From positions 186,001-250,000 of the forward strand of contig JBIIKZ010000001.1 of the NCBI GenBank assembly GCA_044232905.1: 64,000 nucleotides of DNA. The letters are read 5' to 3'. The translations under genes were made by a program, and so were the position numbers. The DNA comes from CANHVK01 sp044232905 (GTDB lineage: Bacteria; Bacteroidota; Bacteroidia; Flavobacteriales_D; Crocinitomicaceae). The notes below the pieces were generated by a model that was given only the letters and a program-made list of their open reading frames with translations, had not been told where the DNA came from and ran no database searches. Below, piece by piece: positions 43,309 through 52,540 of this stretch (position 1 is the first letter of the stretch; each line of letters opens with the position of its first letter).

Positions 43309-45361
43309 TGGTTTCTTCTCCAGCCAACACTAATTGATTTTTATAGTATTCGTATAACGCCATTTGCGAACGAACAGGATAATCCAAATCGTTGGTATGG
43401 TGTTTATTTTTTAATTTTTTATCTATCACGCGGGACTTTTGATTGTCCGACCATTGTAATCCAAAAATAGTTTGTAATTCATTTTGAAGAACTCGGTCAT
43501 AAATTGGAGCGCCCACTTCAATACGTTTGTCTAAATTACGTTCCATCCAGTCAAAGGATGAAATATAGTACAATGGACTTCCATTATTCTCAAAAATCAT
43601 GAAGCGCGCATGTTCCAAGAAACGATCTACAACACTGATAGCCTCTATATTTTCACTCTGATTTTTAATACCTGGCACCAAACAACAAACACCACGAACG
43701 TTCAATTTAATTTTAACGCCCGCATTACTTGCTTGATATAATTTATCAATCATTTTAACATCTACCAAGTTGTTGATTTTGATGCAAATGCCAGAAGGTA
43801 ATCCTTTCTTAGCGTTCTCAATTTCAGCTTGAATAAGACTCGTAAGTTTACGACGATTATTGAAAGGAGAAACCAATAGGTTGCGATATACGCCTCTTTC
43901 AATGTTGTTTTCCATCACACGAAATACCTTTCTAACCTCCTGACAAATAGCAACATTACTAGTAAAATAACCAACATCTGAATAAATTTTAGCCGTTTTT
44001 TCATGGAAGTTACCAGTTCCAATAAATGCAATTATTTGTTCTTTTCCTCTAACCACACGTGTTATTTTCAATAGTTTAGAATGCACTTTTAATCCTTGAA
44101 CCCCATAAATTACACGCGCGCCTTGTTCTTTCATGCGTTCCGCCCAATACAAGTTGTTTTCCTCGTCGAATCGTGCTTGAATCTCAAAAATAACAACTAC
44201 TTCCTTCCCATTATTAACGGCGTTTAATAACGCATTCATAATTTGGGAGTTATGTGCTACTCGGTATACATTTATTTTAATGGATTTTACGGTAGGATCA
44301 ATAGCCGCTTCTCGAATTGTATCTACTACATAATCAAACTTTTGGTATGGAAAATGGAGTAGTACATCTTTTTCAGCAAACGTATTTAAATAACTCTTGG
44401 TATGAATCAAATCTGGATGATCTAAAGCTGGTAATTTCTCATAAATCAATTCTTTTTTGCCAAAATCTGGAAAACCAGCGAAATCTTTAAAATTATGGTA
44501 TCTACCCCCTGGTATTGCATTCAATCCTGCCTTTAAATTCAATGCTTTCAACAAATAATTTTTCAAATCAACAGGCATTTTAGCGTCGTAAACAAAACGT
44601 ACAGGTTCTCCTTTTTTACGATTTTGCAAACTTGCCTCCATTTTTTCAATGAACGAAACCGATAAATCGTCGTCTAGATTAAGTTCGGCATCTCTGGTAA
44701 ATTTAAATGTAAAAGCCTCCATTTCTTTCACATCAAAAATGGTAAAAATCGAATCTAGGTGTAGACGAATAATATCATCTATTAATATAAAGAAAGACTT
44801 TTCTCCTTGTTGAATTTGATAAAAACGTTGGTACGTAGACGGAATTTGAATTAATGCGAAAAATGCTTTTTTGGAATTTTCTTTTTCTAGGCGTACCGCC
44901 AAATAAATGTGCGTATCTCTTAATTTCGGGAAAGGTAATTTTGGATTTAGAATAATCGGAACTATTTCGTGTTTTAATTCGGAATGAAAATAATTGGATA
45001 ACTCCTCGCGGTGTTCATTTGTAAGATTTTTTTCTGTCAGTTGATATATATTCTTTTCCTTAAGCTCTAGTAATAAACCTTGATAACAAGATTCAAACAT
45101 TTTTTGTTGGTTTAAAACCTCTTCCCGGATATCTTCTAGTAATTCAGCTGCAGTCCCATTGTATCCTTGCACAGAATTTTTCTTAATGGAAATAATACGT
45201 TTAATATTTGCAACACGCACACGAAAGAACTCATCCATATTATTCGAATAAATTCCCAAAAATCGCATACGTTCTACCAAGGGAACGTTTGGATCAATCG
45301 CTTCCTGTAAAACTCTTTCGTTAAAGGATAACCAACTTAATTCCCGATTTACTAACTCCAT
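43301..45361 (-). CDS. ppk1: Polyphosphate kinase 1
   Basis: A 686-residue enzyme that makes polyphosphate from ATP. The PPK1 opening LVNRELSWLSFNERVLQEA is present, and the two catalytic histidine regions are recognisable: KVHSKLLKI and FLEHARFMIFEN, with IAFIGTGNFHEKTAK in between. Length is typical. The downstream NAD-binding gene overlaps by 8 bases. It has its own TATTTTTG promoter box upstream (45388-45395). Confidence 0.97.
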   Translation of the reverse strand: MELVNRELSWLSFNERVLQEAIDPNVPLVERMRFLGIYSNNMDEFFRVRVANIKRIISIKKNSVQGYNGTAAELLEDIREEVLNQQKMFESCYQGLLLELKEKNIYQLTEKNLTNEHREELSNYFHSELKHEIVPIILNPKLPFPKLRDTHIYLAVRLEKENSKKAFFALIQIPSTYQRFYQIQQGEKSFFILIDDIIRLHLDSIFTIFDVKEMEAFTFKFTRDAELNLDDDLSVSFIEKMEASLQNRKKGEPVRFVYDAKMPVDLKNYLLKALNLKAGLNAIPGGRYHNFKDFAGFPDFGKKELIYEKLPALDHPDLIHTKSYLNTFAEKDVLLHFPYQKFDYVVDTIREAAIDPTVKSIKINVYRVAHNSQIMNALLNAVNNGKEVVVIFEIQARFDEENNLYWAERMKEQGARVIYGVQGLKVHSKLLKITRVVRGKEQIIAFIGTGNFHEKTAKIYSDVGYFTSNVAICQEVRKVFRVMENNIERGVYRNLLVSPFNNRRKLTSLIQAEIENAKKGLPSGICIKINNLVDVKMIDKLYQASNAGVKIKLNVRGVCCLVPGIKNQSENIEAISVVDRFLEHARFMIFENNGSPLYYISSFDWMERNLDKRIEVGAPIYDRVLQNELQTIFGLQWSDNQKSRVIDKKLKNKHHTNDLDYPVRSQMALYEYYKNQLVLAGEETND

Positions 45362-45387
45362 AATTTAATTTCTAACAAGGATATACA

Positions 45388-45395
45388 CAAAAATA
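45388..45395 (-). promoter_or_regulatory. Putative -7 box (TATTTTTG) for ppk1
   Basis: The minus strand reads TATTTTTG, an exact TAnnTTTG match, 26 bases upstream of the ppk1 ATG and inside the spacer after ispD. Confidence 0.45.
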
Positions 45396-45406
45396 ATAAT
45401 TGATTA

Positions 45407-46057
45407 TTATTTGAATGTTAAATCTCCACGGGTTGTAATTTTAATATTCTCCACATTCCCTTCTACCAAAGATATTGTAAAACCAGCTTCCTCCACTAAT
45501 GAAGCATCGTCTGTTATTCCTAAATGAAAAGGGAGTTTGTATGCTATTTCTAATAGACTTCTTTCAAATACTTGTGGTGTTTGCACACTGCGAAAATTTC
45601 TGCGAACCACTGCTTTGGATGTGCCGTCAGGTAATATTTGACGCAAAGACTCTGTAACTTCTAGTACTGGAATTCCTGAACCGTTTTTTTTGGCAGAGGC
45701 AAAACAACGTTGAATTGTCATCTGAGATACATTTGGTCTCACGCCATCATGTACAGCAATAAAACTACCTGTCGCATGTTGTAACGCAAGTTGAATCGAA
45801 TGATAACGTTCCTTTCCGCCAGAAATTAAGGTGTGTGGGACGCTGAATTGGTACTTGTCACATAATTCTTGCCAATACGTTTTCCATTCTACCGGAAGAG
45901 TCACTAATAATTGTGCCGTTGCATCAAAGGTATAAAAACAAGCAATGGTTTGCATTAAAATTGGTGTTTCTCCTAACACCAAAAATTGCTTTGGAATATC
46001 GCCTCCCATTCTTTTGCCAGTTCCACCAGCTGTAATAATAATTGTGTTTTCGTACAT
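45407..46057 (-). CDS. ispD: 2-C-methyl-D-erythritol 4-phosphate cytidylyltransferase
   Basis: A 216-residue cytidylyltransferase of the MEP isoprenoid pathway. The nucleotide-binding loop is ITAGGTGKRMGGDIPKQFLVLGETPIL, and the metal/substrate segment is VHDGVRPNVS, followed by ALQHA and RRNFRSVQTPQVF. The ATG at 46057 (MYENTII) fits the family; an upstream in-frame ATG at 46087 lies inside the terminator hairpin of the preceding gene, so it is rejected. Confidence 0.94.
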   Translation of the reverse strand: MYENTIIITAGGTGKRMGGDIPKQFLVLGETPILMQTIACFYTFDATAQLLVTLPVEWKTYWQELCDKYQFSVPHTLISGGKERYHSIQLALQHATGSFIAVHDGVRPNVSQMTIQRCFASAKKNGSGIPVLEVTESLRQILPDGTSKAVVRRNFRSVQTPQVFERSLLEIAYKLPFHLGITDDASLVEEAGFTISLVEGNVENIKITTRGDLTFK

Positions 46058-46061
46058 AGAT

Positions 46062-46090
46062 AAAAAAAAAGGTTGTCTAAAAGACAACCT
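46062..46090 (-). terminator. Terminator abutting the ispD start
   Basis: AGGTTGTC (46070-46077) and GACAACCT (46083-46090) form a perfect 8-bp stem with a TAAAA loop; on the minus strand a run of nine T follows. Its end is 4 bases before the ispD ATG. Confidence 0.9.
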
Positions 46091-46109
46091 AAAAGTATGT
46101 GTTTGAAAA

Positions 46110-46292
46110 TTATTTAATCTGATTTGGATTGTTTTCAGCCTCTTTATTGAAGTTTCTTTGGTAATTCAACCAATAGAATAACCCAATAAAACCAAGTATT
46201 ATACAAGAATAATTGAACACATTTCCAACTATATCATAAAATCCAAAAATGAATTGAAAAAAATTTGCGATTCCGTACCAAAGTGCATTCAT
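46110..46292 (-). CDS. Small membrane protein, DUF6341-like
   Basis: A 60-residue protein with one hydrophobic stretch (about 8-18) and a second (30-43, CIILGFIGLFYWLN), ending in a charged tail QRNFNKEAENNPNQIK. In Flavobacteriia a protein of this size and layout (DUF6341) sits beside DUF6427 and purD, as here, so it is tentatively assigned there. It is the first gene before ispD, separated from it by the terminator at 46062-46090. Confidence 0.65.
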   Translation of the reverse strand: MNALWYGIANFFQFIFGFYDIVGNVFNYSCIILGFIGLFYWLNYQRNFNKEAENNPNQIK

Positions 46293-46443
46293 AGTTTCTT
46301 AGTTTATGAGACAAAATAAGCAATTTCTTTTCAAATTATCAACAATTGAAACTTTTATTTTGACATTAAGTTGAAAATAATCCAAGGAAGACTGCTAAAA
46401 TCTAGCTGAGTCTCACCCAGTAAATTATAATAAATCTTATCTT

Positions 46444-46466
46444 CGCGTCAATGACGCGCATTTTTT
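46444..46466 (+). promoter_or_regulatory. Terminator-like hairpin across the DUF6427 start codon
   Basis: CGCGTCA (46444-46450) and TGACGCG (46452-46458) are perfect arms with a central A; with an AAT loop it is a 6-bp G+C-rich hairpin followed by CA and seven T. The ATG of DUF6427 is 46451-46453. Confidence 0.65.
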
Positions 46467-47407
46467 TAGGTAATCAAATCTATGTACTCTTGTTACTGCC
46501 CCTTTTAATAGGTGGTTATGTAGCACTAAATGAATTTACAGGATATTTTGAAATTTTACCCGAGATTAACCTCGGTTTTTGGGGGAGTTATTTCATCAAA
46601 AATCATTTTTGGATTAATTATTTAAGTCTCGGGTTAATTTTTCTAAATGCCATTTTAGCCAATTTTCTATTCAATTCTAATGAATTTTATGATAGAAACA
46701 GTTACATAATTGCATTACTTTACGTTTTGTTTATGAGTTATTTTCATTCTTTCTATCAAATTGATGGAGCGTTGATATCTCATACACTGCTGATTTTCTG
46801 TTTGTTTCTATTTTTTAGATTGCAAAATAATTCCGATGGTCGGAAAATAGCCTTTAATGGTTCTTTCCTACTTGGTGTTGCAGCTACGTTTAACCCACCA
46901 TTTGTACTTTTCTTTCCAATTATTTGGTTTATGATAACTCGCATTCGTCCTTTTGTATTTAGGGAGGCTGCACTTGCATCGATTGGTTTTATTCTCCCAA
47001 TTGGTTACGCTTGTGCATTTGTTTATTATTTTTTGCAAGATTTACATTGGAATTGGTACAAATTATCCGAAAATTTCTTGCAAAACTACACCGTAGTTGG
47101 ATCTACTGTGATCATTTTACTATTTATTGCACTTTTGAGTTTACTCAATTTAAGTTATAAAACTTCTAAAAGTTCACTTCGATTCAAAAAATTATTAGCG
47201 ATTTTAAAACTTGTTTTATTAGTAGGAATTATCATTGGTTGCTACGAATATTTCCACGATGGAAATATTGAATGGTTAAGCTTAGCTATCCTACCTCTCT
47301 GCTTTTTTTATCCTTTTTCCTTCTTTAATAAATCATCCCTATTACTAGCAAAAATATTATTTTACACTTTGTTCATATTTTCACTTGCTAAATTTTTCAT
47401 TAAATAA
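46451..47407 (+). CDS. DUF6427 family membrane protein
   Basis: A 318-residue protein with about eight to nine membrane segments and little soluble sequence. The central FNGSFLLGVAATFNPPFVLFFPIIWFM and TRIRPFVFREAALASIGFILPIGYA are the recurring features of DUF6427, a Bacteroidota family found beside purD and the small DUF6341 protein. Function unknown. The start codon sits inside a G+C-rich hairpin (46444-46458), which could regulate translation or transcription. The purQ gene follows after 80 bases with its own promoter box. Confidence 0.8.
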   Translation: MTRIFLGNQIYVLLLLPLLIGGYVALNEFTGYFEILPEINLGFWGSYFIKNHFWINYLSLGLIFLNAILANFLFNSNEFYDRNSYIIALLYVLFMSYFHSFYQIDGALISHTLLIFCLFLFFRLQNNSDGRKIAFNGSFLLGVAATFNPPFVLFFPIIWFMITRIRPFVFREAALASIGFILPIGYACAFVYYFLQDLHWNWYKLSENFLQNYTVVGSTVIILLFIALLSLLNLSYKTSKSSLRFKKLLAILKLVLLVGIIIGCYEYFHDGNIEWLSLAILPLCFFYPFSFFNKSSLLLAKILFYTLFIFSLAKFFIK

Positions 47408-47428
47408 TTAACGTGCACGTGAAATGAC

Positions 47429-47436
47429 TACTTTTG
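47429..47436 (+). promoter_or_regulatory. Putative -7 box (TACTTTTG) for purQ
   Basis: Exact TAnnTTTG match, 51 bases before the purQ ATG. Confidence 0.45.
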
Positions 47437-47487
47437 TAAAGTAAAATTGCACAACAGCAAAAAAGTATAAAAAATAAAACGAAGCAA

Positions 47488-48177
47488 ATGAAATTTGGAG
47501 TTGTTACTTTCCCTGGGTCGAACTGCGATGAGGATATGGTATATGTATTGGAAACAATGTTAAACCAAAAAGTTGAACGTTTATGGCATAAAGATTCTGA
47601 CCTTAAAGGAGCTGATTTTATTGTGCTTCCTGGAGGATTCTCTTATGGTGATTACTTGCGTTCAGGTGCAATTGCTAAACTTTCTCCAATCATGGGTGAA
47701 GTTATCAAGCATGCAAATAAAGGTGGATATGTATTAGGAGTCTGTAATGGTTTCCAAATCTTGACAGAATCAGGATTGTTAGACGGTGCATTATTACATA
47801 ACAATACGCAAAAATTCATTTGTAAAAATGTGTATTTGAAACCGGAATTTACTTCTTCTGCGATTACGAAAGATTTGGATGCAACTAAAACTTACCAAAT
47901 TCCAATCGCACATGGCGAAGGACGTTTCTATGCTGCAGACGATACGATCAAAAAGATTTACGATAACGAACAAGTGATTTTTAAATACGCTGCACAAGAC
48001 GGTACTATTAATGAAGAATTCAACCCAAATGGTTCTATTGATAGCATTGCAGGTATATGTAATGCAGGTAAAAATGTATTTGGAATGATGCCTCACCCTG
48101 AAAGAGCTGCGGATGCAGTATTAAATAATTTAGACGGAAAATTGTTGTTCGAATCTTTATTGAATAACTGTAAATAA
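47488..48177 (+). CDS. purQ: Phosphoribosylformylglycinamidine synthase, glutaminase subunit
   Basis: A 229-residue class I glutamine amidotransferase that supplies ammonia to the FGAM synthase reaction. The nucleophilic Cys is in GVCNGFQIL (Cys91 or so), and the His/Glu pair in MMPHPERA. VTFPGSNCDEDM opens the protein. The synthetase subunits (PurL, PurS) are not in the window. It is followed by purD after 7 bases. Confidence 0.97.
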   Translation: MKFGVVTFPGSNCDEDMVYVLETMLNQKVERLWHKDSDLKGADFIVLPGGFSYGDYLRSGAIAKLSPIMGEVIKHANKGGYVLGVCNGFQILTESGLLDGALLHNNTQKFICKNVYLKPEFTSSAITKDLDATKTYQIPIAHGEGRFYAADDTIKKIYDNEQVIFKYAAQDGTINEEFNPNGSIDSIAGICNAGKNVFGMMPHPERAADAVLNNLDGKLLFESLLNNCK

Positions 48178-48184
48178 ACACACA

Positions 48185-49471
48185 ATGAGAGTTTTATTAT
48201 TAGGATCTGGAGGTAGAGAACATGCAATTGCATGGAAAATTGCACAAAGTTCTCAGTTAGACAAGTTGTTCATCGCTCCTGGAAATGCAGGTACGCGTAA
48301 CCACGGAACAAATGTCGCTATTCAACCAACAGATTTCGAAGCAATCAAAACTTTTGTGTTAGAAAATAAAATTGCAACTGTTGTTGTAGGTCCAGAAGAT
48401 CCATTGGTAAAAGGAATCTATGATTTCTTTCAAGCAGATGCATCCATCAAACATGTCAGTGTGATTGGACCTTCTAAAGAAGCAGCCCAATTAGAAGGAA
48501 GTAAAGATTTTGCAAAGAAATTTATGCAACGTCATAACATCCCAACTGCTAAATACGCTACGTTTACAAAAGATACATTAGAAGAAGGATATGCATTTCT
48601 TGCTTCCATGAAGCCCCCATATGTATTAAAAGCAGATGGTTTAGCGGCTGGAAAAGGAGTTGTAATTCCGGATACGTTAGAGGAAGCAAAAGCAGAATTA
48701 AAGTCCATGTTAGCAGATGCTAAATTTGGAGATGCAAGTTCACGTGTGGTAATCGAACAATTCTTAAAAGGTATCGAATTGTCTGTGTTTGTATTAACAG
48801 ATGGAGAATCGTACAAAATTCTTCCAGAAGCGAAAGACTACAAACGCATTGGTGAAGGAGACACTGGTTTAAACACTGGTGGAATGGGAGCAGTATCTCC
48901 GGTGGTTTTTGCCGATAAAACATTCATGGATAAAATTGAAAATCAAATTATTATACCAACAATCAAAGGCTTAAAAGCAGAAAAATTAGTGTATAAAGGA
49001 TTTGTGTTTTTCGGATTAATTTCGGTGAAAGGTGAACCGTATGTGATTGAATATAATTGCAGAATGGGAGATCCAGAAACAGAAGTGGTAATGCCACGTA
49101 TCAAATCCGATATATTAGATTTATTTGAAGGTATCGCAACTGGTACTCTTTCCGAAAGAGATGTGCAATTTGATGACCGAGTTGCAACAACCGTAATGAT
49201 GGTGGCTGGTGGATATCCTGACGAATACCAAAAAGGAAAAACGATTCATGGTTTAAATGCGGTAAAAGACAGCATCGTATTCCATGCTGGTACAAGTTCG
49301 GATGGACCTGTAGTACTTTCTTCTGGAGGTAGAGTGCTTGCTGTAACTTCTTACGGAAAAACAATTGAAGGAGCATTAAATAGATCATACGCATCGATTG
49401 AGGGGATTGAATTTGAAGGCGCAAACTACCGAAAAGATATCGGAAAAGATCTAATCAATTATACCAAGTAA
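48185..49471 (+). CDS. purD: Phosphoribosylamine-glycine ligase
   Basis: A 428-residue ATP-grasp enzyme joining glycine to phosphoribosylamine, the second step of purine synthesis. LLLGSGGREHAIAWKI opens it; ATP-grasp motifs are VLKADGLAAGKGV and EYNCRMGDPETEVV. Length is typical. It sits between purQ and a CBS-domain protein 6 bases further on. Confidence 0.97.
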   Translation: MRVLLLGSGGREHAIAWKIAQSSQLDKLFIAPGNAGTRNHGTNVAIQPTDFEAIKTFVLENKIATVVVGPEDPLVKGIYDFFQADASIKHVSVIGPSKEAAQLEGSKDFAKKFMQRHNIPTAKYATFTKDTLEEGYAFLASMKPPYVLKADGLAAGKGVVIPDTLEEAKAELKSMLADAKFGDASSRVVIEQFLKGIELSVFVLTDGESYKILPEAKDYKRIGEGDTGLNTGGMGAVSPVVFADKTFMDKIENQIIIPTIKGLKAEKLVYKGFVFFGLISVKGEPYVIEYNCRMGDPETEVVMPRIKSDILDLFEGIATGTLSERDVQFDDRVATTVMMVAGGYPDEYQKGKTIHGLNAVKDSIVFHAGTSSDGPVVLSSGGRVLAVTSYGKTIEGALNRSYASIEGIEFEGANYRKDIGKDLINYTK

Positions 49472-49477
49472 TTCTAC

Positions 49478-50731
49478 ATGGACCCCCACCTGATAATTCT
49501 ACTTACACTTTTCATTTCTGCGTTTAGTTCTGGTGTAGAAATTGCATTTGTTTCATCTAGTCGTTTACGCATCGAATTAGATAAAAATAAAGGTTCTGTT
49601 ACAGGAAAAATATTAGGGTTCTTTTACCGCCATGAAGGCCATTTTTTAGCTGCTCTTCTACTCGGAAATAACATAGCATTGGTGCTTTTTGGGATCCAAG
49701 CTGCTGAAATATTAAATCCAATTATTGCATCTTGGGGGGTAACCGAACAAGTACTTCAATTATTGATACAAACGGTTATTTCAACGATTCTTGTATTAAT
49801 AATTGCAGAATTCCTTCCGAAAGCGATTTGTCAGTTAAATCCTAATGGATTCATGAAATCGTTTGCAGTACCTGCTTACGTTTTTTATTGGATTTTATAC
49901 CTCCCTACTTCCGTAATCATGTTTATCAGTTTGCGTTTTTTAAAATTGATGAAAGTAGAAATATCGAGCACCGAAAAAGTATTTTCGAAAGTCGATTTGG
50001 AACACTACGTTCAAGACATGAATGAACGCATCAAAGAAGAAGAAGACTTTGGAAATGAGATGCAAATACTTCAAAACGCCTTAGATTTCTCGAAAATTAA
50101 AGCGCGTGATTGTATGGTTCCACGACCAGAAATCATTGCTATTGAGGTAAATGAACCTATTACTGATTTACATGCACTATTTATAAAAACAGGTATCTCA
50201 AAAGTGGTTGTATTCCGTGATTCGATAGATAATATTATCGGCTATGCGCACTCGTTTGAGTTGTTCAATAAGCCAGATTCGATTGCAAAAATTTTACGAC
50301 CAATTTTATTTGTTCCTGAATCCATTCCTGGGAAAGAATTATTAGAAATGTTTACAAGTAAATCCGTGAGTATTGCCATTGTGGTAGATGAATACGGAGG
50401 AACAGCAGGGGTTATCACTATAGAAGACGTGATTGAAGAAATCTTTGGAGACATTGAAGACGAACACGACAAAGAAGATTGGTTAGAAGAAAAAATTTCA
50501 GATACGGAATACCGTTTTTCCGCCCGTGCAGAAATAGATTACCTCAACGAGAATTACAAATTAGGACTTATCGAATCCGAAGAATACGAAACCCTTGGAG
50601 GTTTGATTATTCATGAATTAGAGTCCATCCCAGAAGCTGGACAAGAAATCAAAACCGACAAATTACGCCTATTAATCGAAGAGGTTTCCGATCGCAGAAT
50701 TGAAGTCGTAAGGTTGTTTGTTGGGGAGTAA
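49478..50731 (+). CDS. CNNM/CBS hemolysin-type membrane protein
   Basis: A 417-residue protein with a CNNM membrane domain (about residues 1-165; SAFSSGVEIAFVSSSRLR and LLLGNNIALVLFGIQA), two CBS domains (about 195-325, with MVPRPEI and VDEYGGTAGVITIEDVIEEIFG) and a C-terminal transporter-associated domain. Members are often annotated as hemolysins or magnesium/cobalt efflux proteins (CorC-like). The gene is related to gldE of gliding bacteria, but it does not neighbour gldD, so that symbol is not given. Probably ion efflux, by family. Confidence 0.93.
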   Translation: MDPHLIILLTLFISAFSSGVEIAFVSSSRLRIELDKNKGSVTGKILGFFYRHEGHFLAALLLGNNIALVLFGIQAAEILNPIIASWGVTEQVLQLLIQTVISTILVLIIAEFLPKAICQLNPNGFMKSFAVPAYVFYWILYLPTSVIMFISLRFLKLMKVEISSTEKVFSKVDLEHYVQDMNERIKEEEDFGNEMQILQNALDFSKIKARDCMVPRPEIIAIEVNEPITDLHALFIKTGISKVVVFRDSIDNIIGYAHSFELFNKPDSIAKILRPILFVPESIPGKELLEMFTSKSVSIAIVVDEYGGTAGVITIEDVIEEIFGDIEDEHDKEDWLEEKISDTEYRFSARAEIDYLNENYKLGLIESEEYETLGGLIIHELESIPEAGQEIKTDKLRLLIEEVSDRRIEVVRLFVGE

Positions 50732-50750
50732 TTGTTGCGAACAACCATGC

Positions 50751-50776
50751 TATTCGTAACAAAAATGTTACGAATA
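50751..50776. repeat. Perfect inverted repeat before purH
   Basis: TATTCGTAAC (50751-50760) and GTTACGAATA (50767-50776) pair perfectly around an AAAAAT loop. A smaller hairpin, GTTG-CGAA-CAAC (50734-50745), lies just upstream. No T run follows, so it is not a standard terminator. Confidence 0.7.
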
Positions 50777-50887
50777 ATAGGAGCATCCTAAGTCATCTAA
50801 TTTCAACAAGTTTGAAAGCCTAAAAAATTCTTTTCACATTCCAACTATTTTATCAAAACAAAGCATTAAAATCTCCTTTTTTTGCCT

Positions 50888-50895
50888 TAATTTTG
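50888..50895 (+). promoter_or_regulatory. Putative -7 box (TAATTTTG) for purH
   Basis: Exact TAnnTTTG match, 22 bases before the purH ATG. Confidence 0.5.
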
Positions 50896-50917
50896 TACCC
50901 TATTTTACACGTCCATA

Positions 50918-52450
50918 ATGAGTACAGCTAAAACAATAAAAAGCGCATTAATTTCGGTATACGATAAAACTGGTTTAGAGCCAATTATCAAGCGATTAAA
51001 CGAACTAGGAGTAACTATATATTCTACTGGTGGAACACAAGCTTTCGTGGAAAGTTTAGGCGTAGCTGTTGAACGTGTAGAAGACCTGACTTCTTACCCT
51101 TCAATTTTAGGTGGTCGCGTAAAAACGTTACATCCAAAAGTATTTGGAGGAATCTTAAATAGAAGAAATCATTCCGAAGACCAAGGACAAATTGCAGAAT
51201 TTGAAATTCCTGAAATTGATTTAGTGATTGTAGACCTATACCCTTTCGAAGCTACTGTTGCTTCTGGTGCAAGTCATGAAGACATTATCGAAAAAATTGA
51301 CATCGGTGGAATTTCCTTGATTCGTGCTGCAGCTAAAAATTACCAAGACGTTGTTATTATTCCATCCCAAGAGCAATACGAAGATTTCTTAACTGTATTA
51401 AACTCAAATGCAGCAGGAGCTTCTACTTTGGAAGAACGTAAAAAATTCGCACGCGATGCGTTCCATGTATCCTCCCATTACGACACACAAATTTTCCATT
51501 ATTTCAATCAAGGAGAGAAAGTAACCTTCAATGAAAGTGTAAAAACGAACCAAGTTTTACGTTATGGCGAAAATCCACACCAAAAGGGGATCTTTCACGG
51601 AGATTTAGACGAAATTTTCACAAAATTACACGGAAAAGAGTTATCTTACAATAACTTGTTAGATGTAGATGCAGCTGTTTTGTTATTGAATGAATTCAAG
51701 GCAGACGGACCAACCTTTGCGATATTGAAACATAATAATGCGTGTGGGCTTGCGACAAGAAAAACAATCAAAGAAGCATATGAAGTTGCCCTGGCAGCAG
51801 ATCCTGTTTCTGCGTTTGGCGGAATTTTAATTTCTAACACAGAATTAGATTTAGAAACTGCAACGTTGATCAACGAACTTTTCTGTGAGGTTGTAATTGC
51901 CCCCGCTTTCCAGGCAGAAGCGCTAGAATTATTGAAATCCAAGAAAAACAGAGTGCTTCTTGAACAAAAATTTGTGCAATTGCCAAAAAAGCAATTCCGT
52001 ACAATTTTAAATGGCATATTAGAACAAGACAAAGATTTATTGACTGAAACAATTGCGGATTTTAAAACAGTAACAAAAGTTGCTCCAACTGCACAAGAAA
52101 TGGAAGATATGGTCTTTGCTAACAAATTAGTAAAACATACAAAATCAAATACAATTATTCTTGCTAAAAACAACCAATTATTAGCAAGTGGAACAGGTCA
52201 AACTTCCCGTGTAGATGCCTTGGTACAAGCAATTACCAAAGCAAAAGCGTTCAACTTTGACTTAAAAGGTGCTGTAATGGCATCCGATGCATTTTTTCCT
52301 TTCCCTGACTGTGTAGAGATTGCACGTAAAGAAGGGATTACTGCAGTGGTACAACCGGGAGGTTCTATCAAAGATGATTTATCTTTAAACTACTGCGATG
52401 CAAATGGTATGGCAATGGTGATGACTGGAAACAGACACTTTAAGCACTAA
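50918..52450 (+). CDS. purH: Bifunctional AICAR transformylase/IMP cyclohydrolase
   Basis: A 510-residue enzyme catalysing the last two steps of IMP synthesis. The IMP cyclohydrolase domain is N-terminal (SALISVYDKTGLEPII; STGGTQAF; HPKVFGGIL), and the formyltransferase domain carries LKHNNACGLAT (with the Lys-His pair) and ADPVSAFGGIL. The C-terminal AVVQPGGSIKDD is typical. Length is normal. The downstream spacer leads to mreB after 90 bases. Confidence 0.98.
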   Translation: MSTAKTIKSALISVYDKTGLEPIIKRLNELGVTIYSTGGTQAFVESLGVAVERVEDLTSYPSILGGRVKTLHPKVFGGILNRRNHSEDQGQIAEFEIPEIDLVIVDLYPFEATVASGASHEDIIEKIDIGGISLIRAAAKNYQDVVIIPSQEQYEDFLTVLNSNAAGASTLEERKKFARDAFHVSSHYDTQIFHYFNQGEKVTFNESVKTNQVLRYGENPHQKGIFHGDLDEIFTKLHGKELSYNNLLDVDAAVLLLNEFKADGPTFAILKHNNACGLATRKTIKEAYEVALAADPVSAFGGILISNTELDLETATLINELFCEVVIAPAFQAEALELLKSKKNRVLLEQKFVQLPKKQFRTILNGILEQDKDLLTETIADFKTVTKVAPTAQEMEDMVFANKLVKHTKSNTIILAKNNQLLASGTGQTSRVDALVQAITKAKAFNFDLKGAVMASDAFFPFPDCVEIARKEGITAVVQPGGSIKDDLSLNYCDANGMAMVMTGNRHFKH

Positions 52451-52540
52451 AAAATAGTTTGCGAATAGTGAAACAAAATTTGTGATTTTGCGATATAACA
52501 GCATTAAAAAAGTCTTTTAGAAATAAAAGCAAACACAAAA

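Noticed and set aside
46058..46087. Upstream in-frame ATG for ispD at 46087
   Set aside because: It lies in a terminator hairpin and adds 10 residues not expected for the family.
47411..47420. Palindrome ACGTGCACGT before purQ
   Set aside because: A 10-bp palindrome is expected many times by chance in 64 kb, and nothing else supports a binding site.
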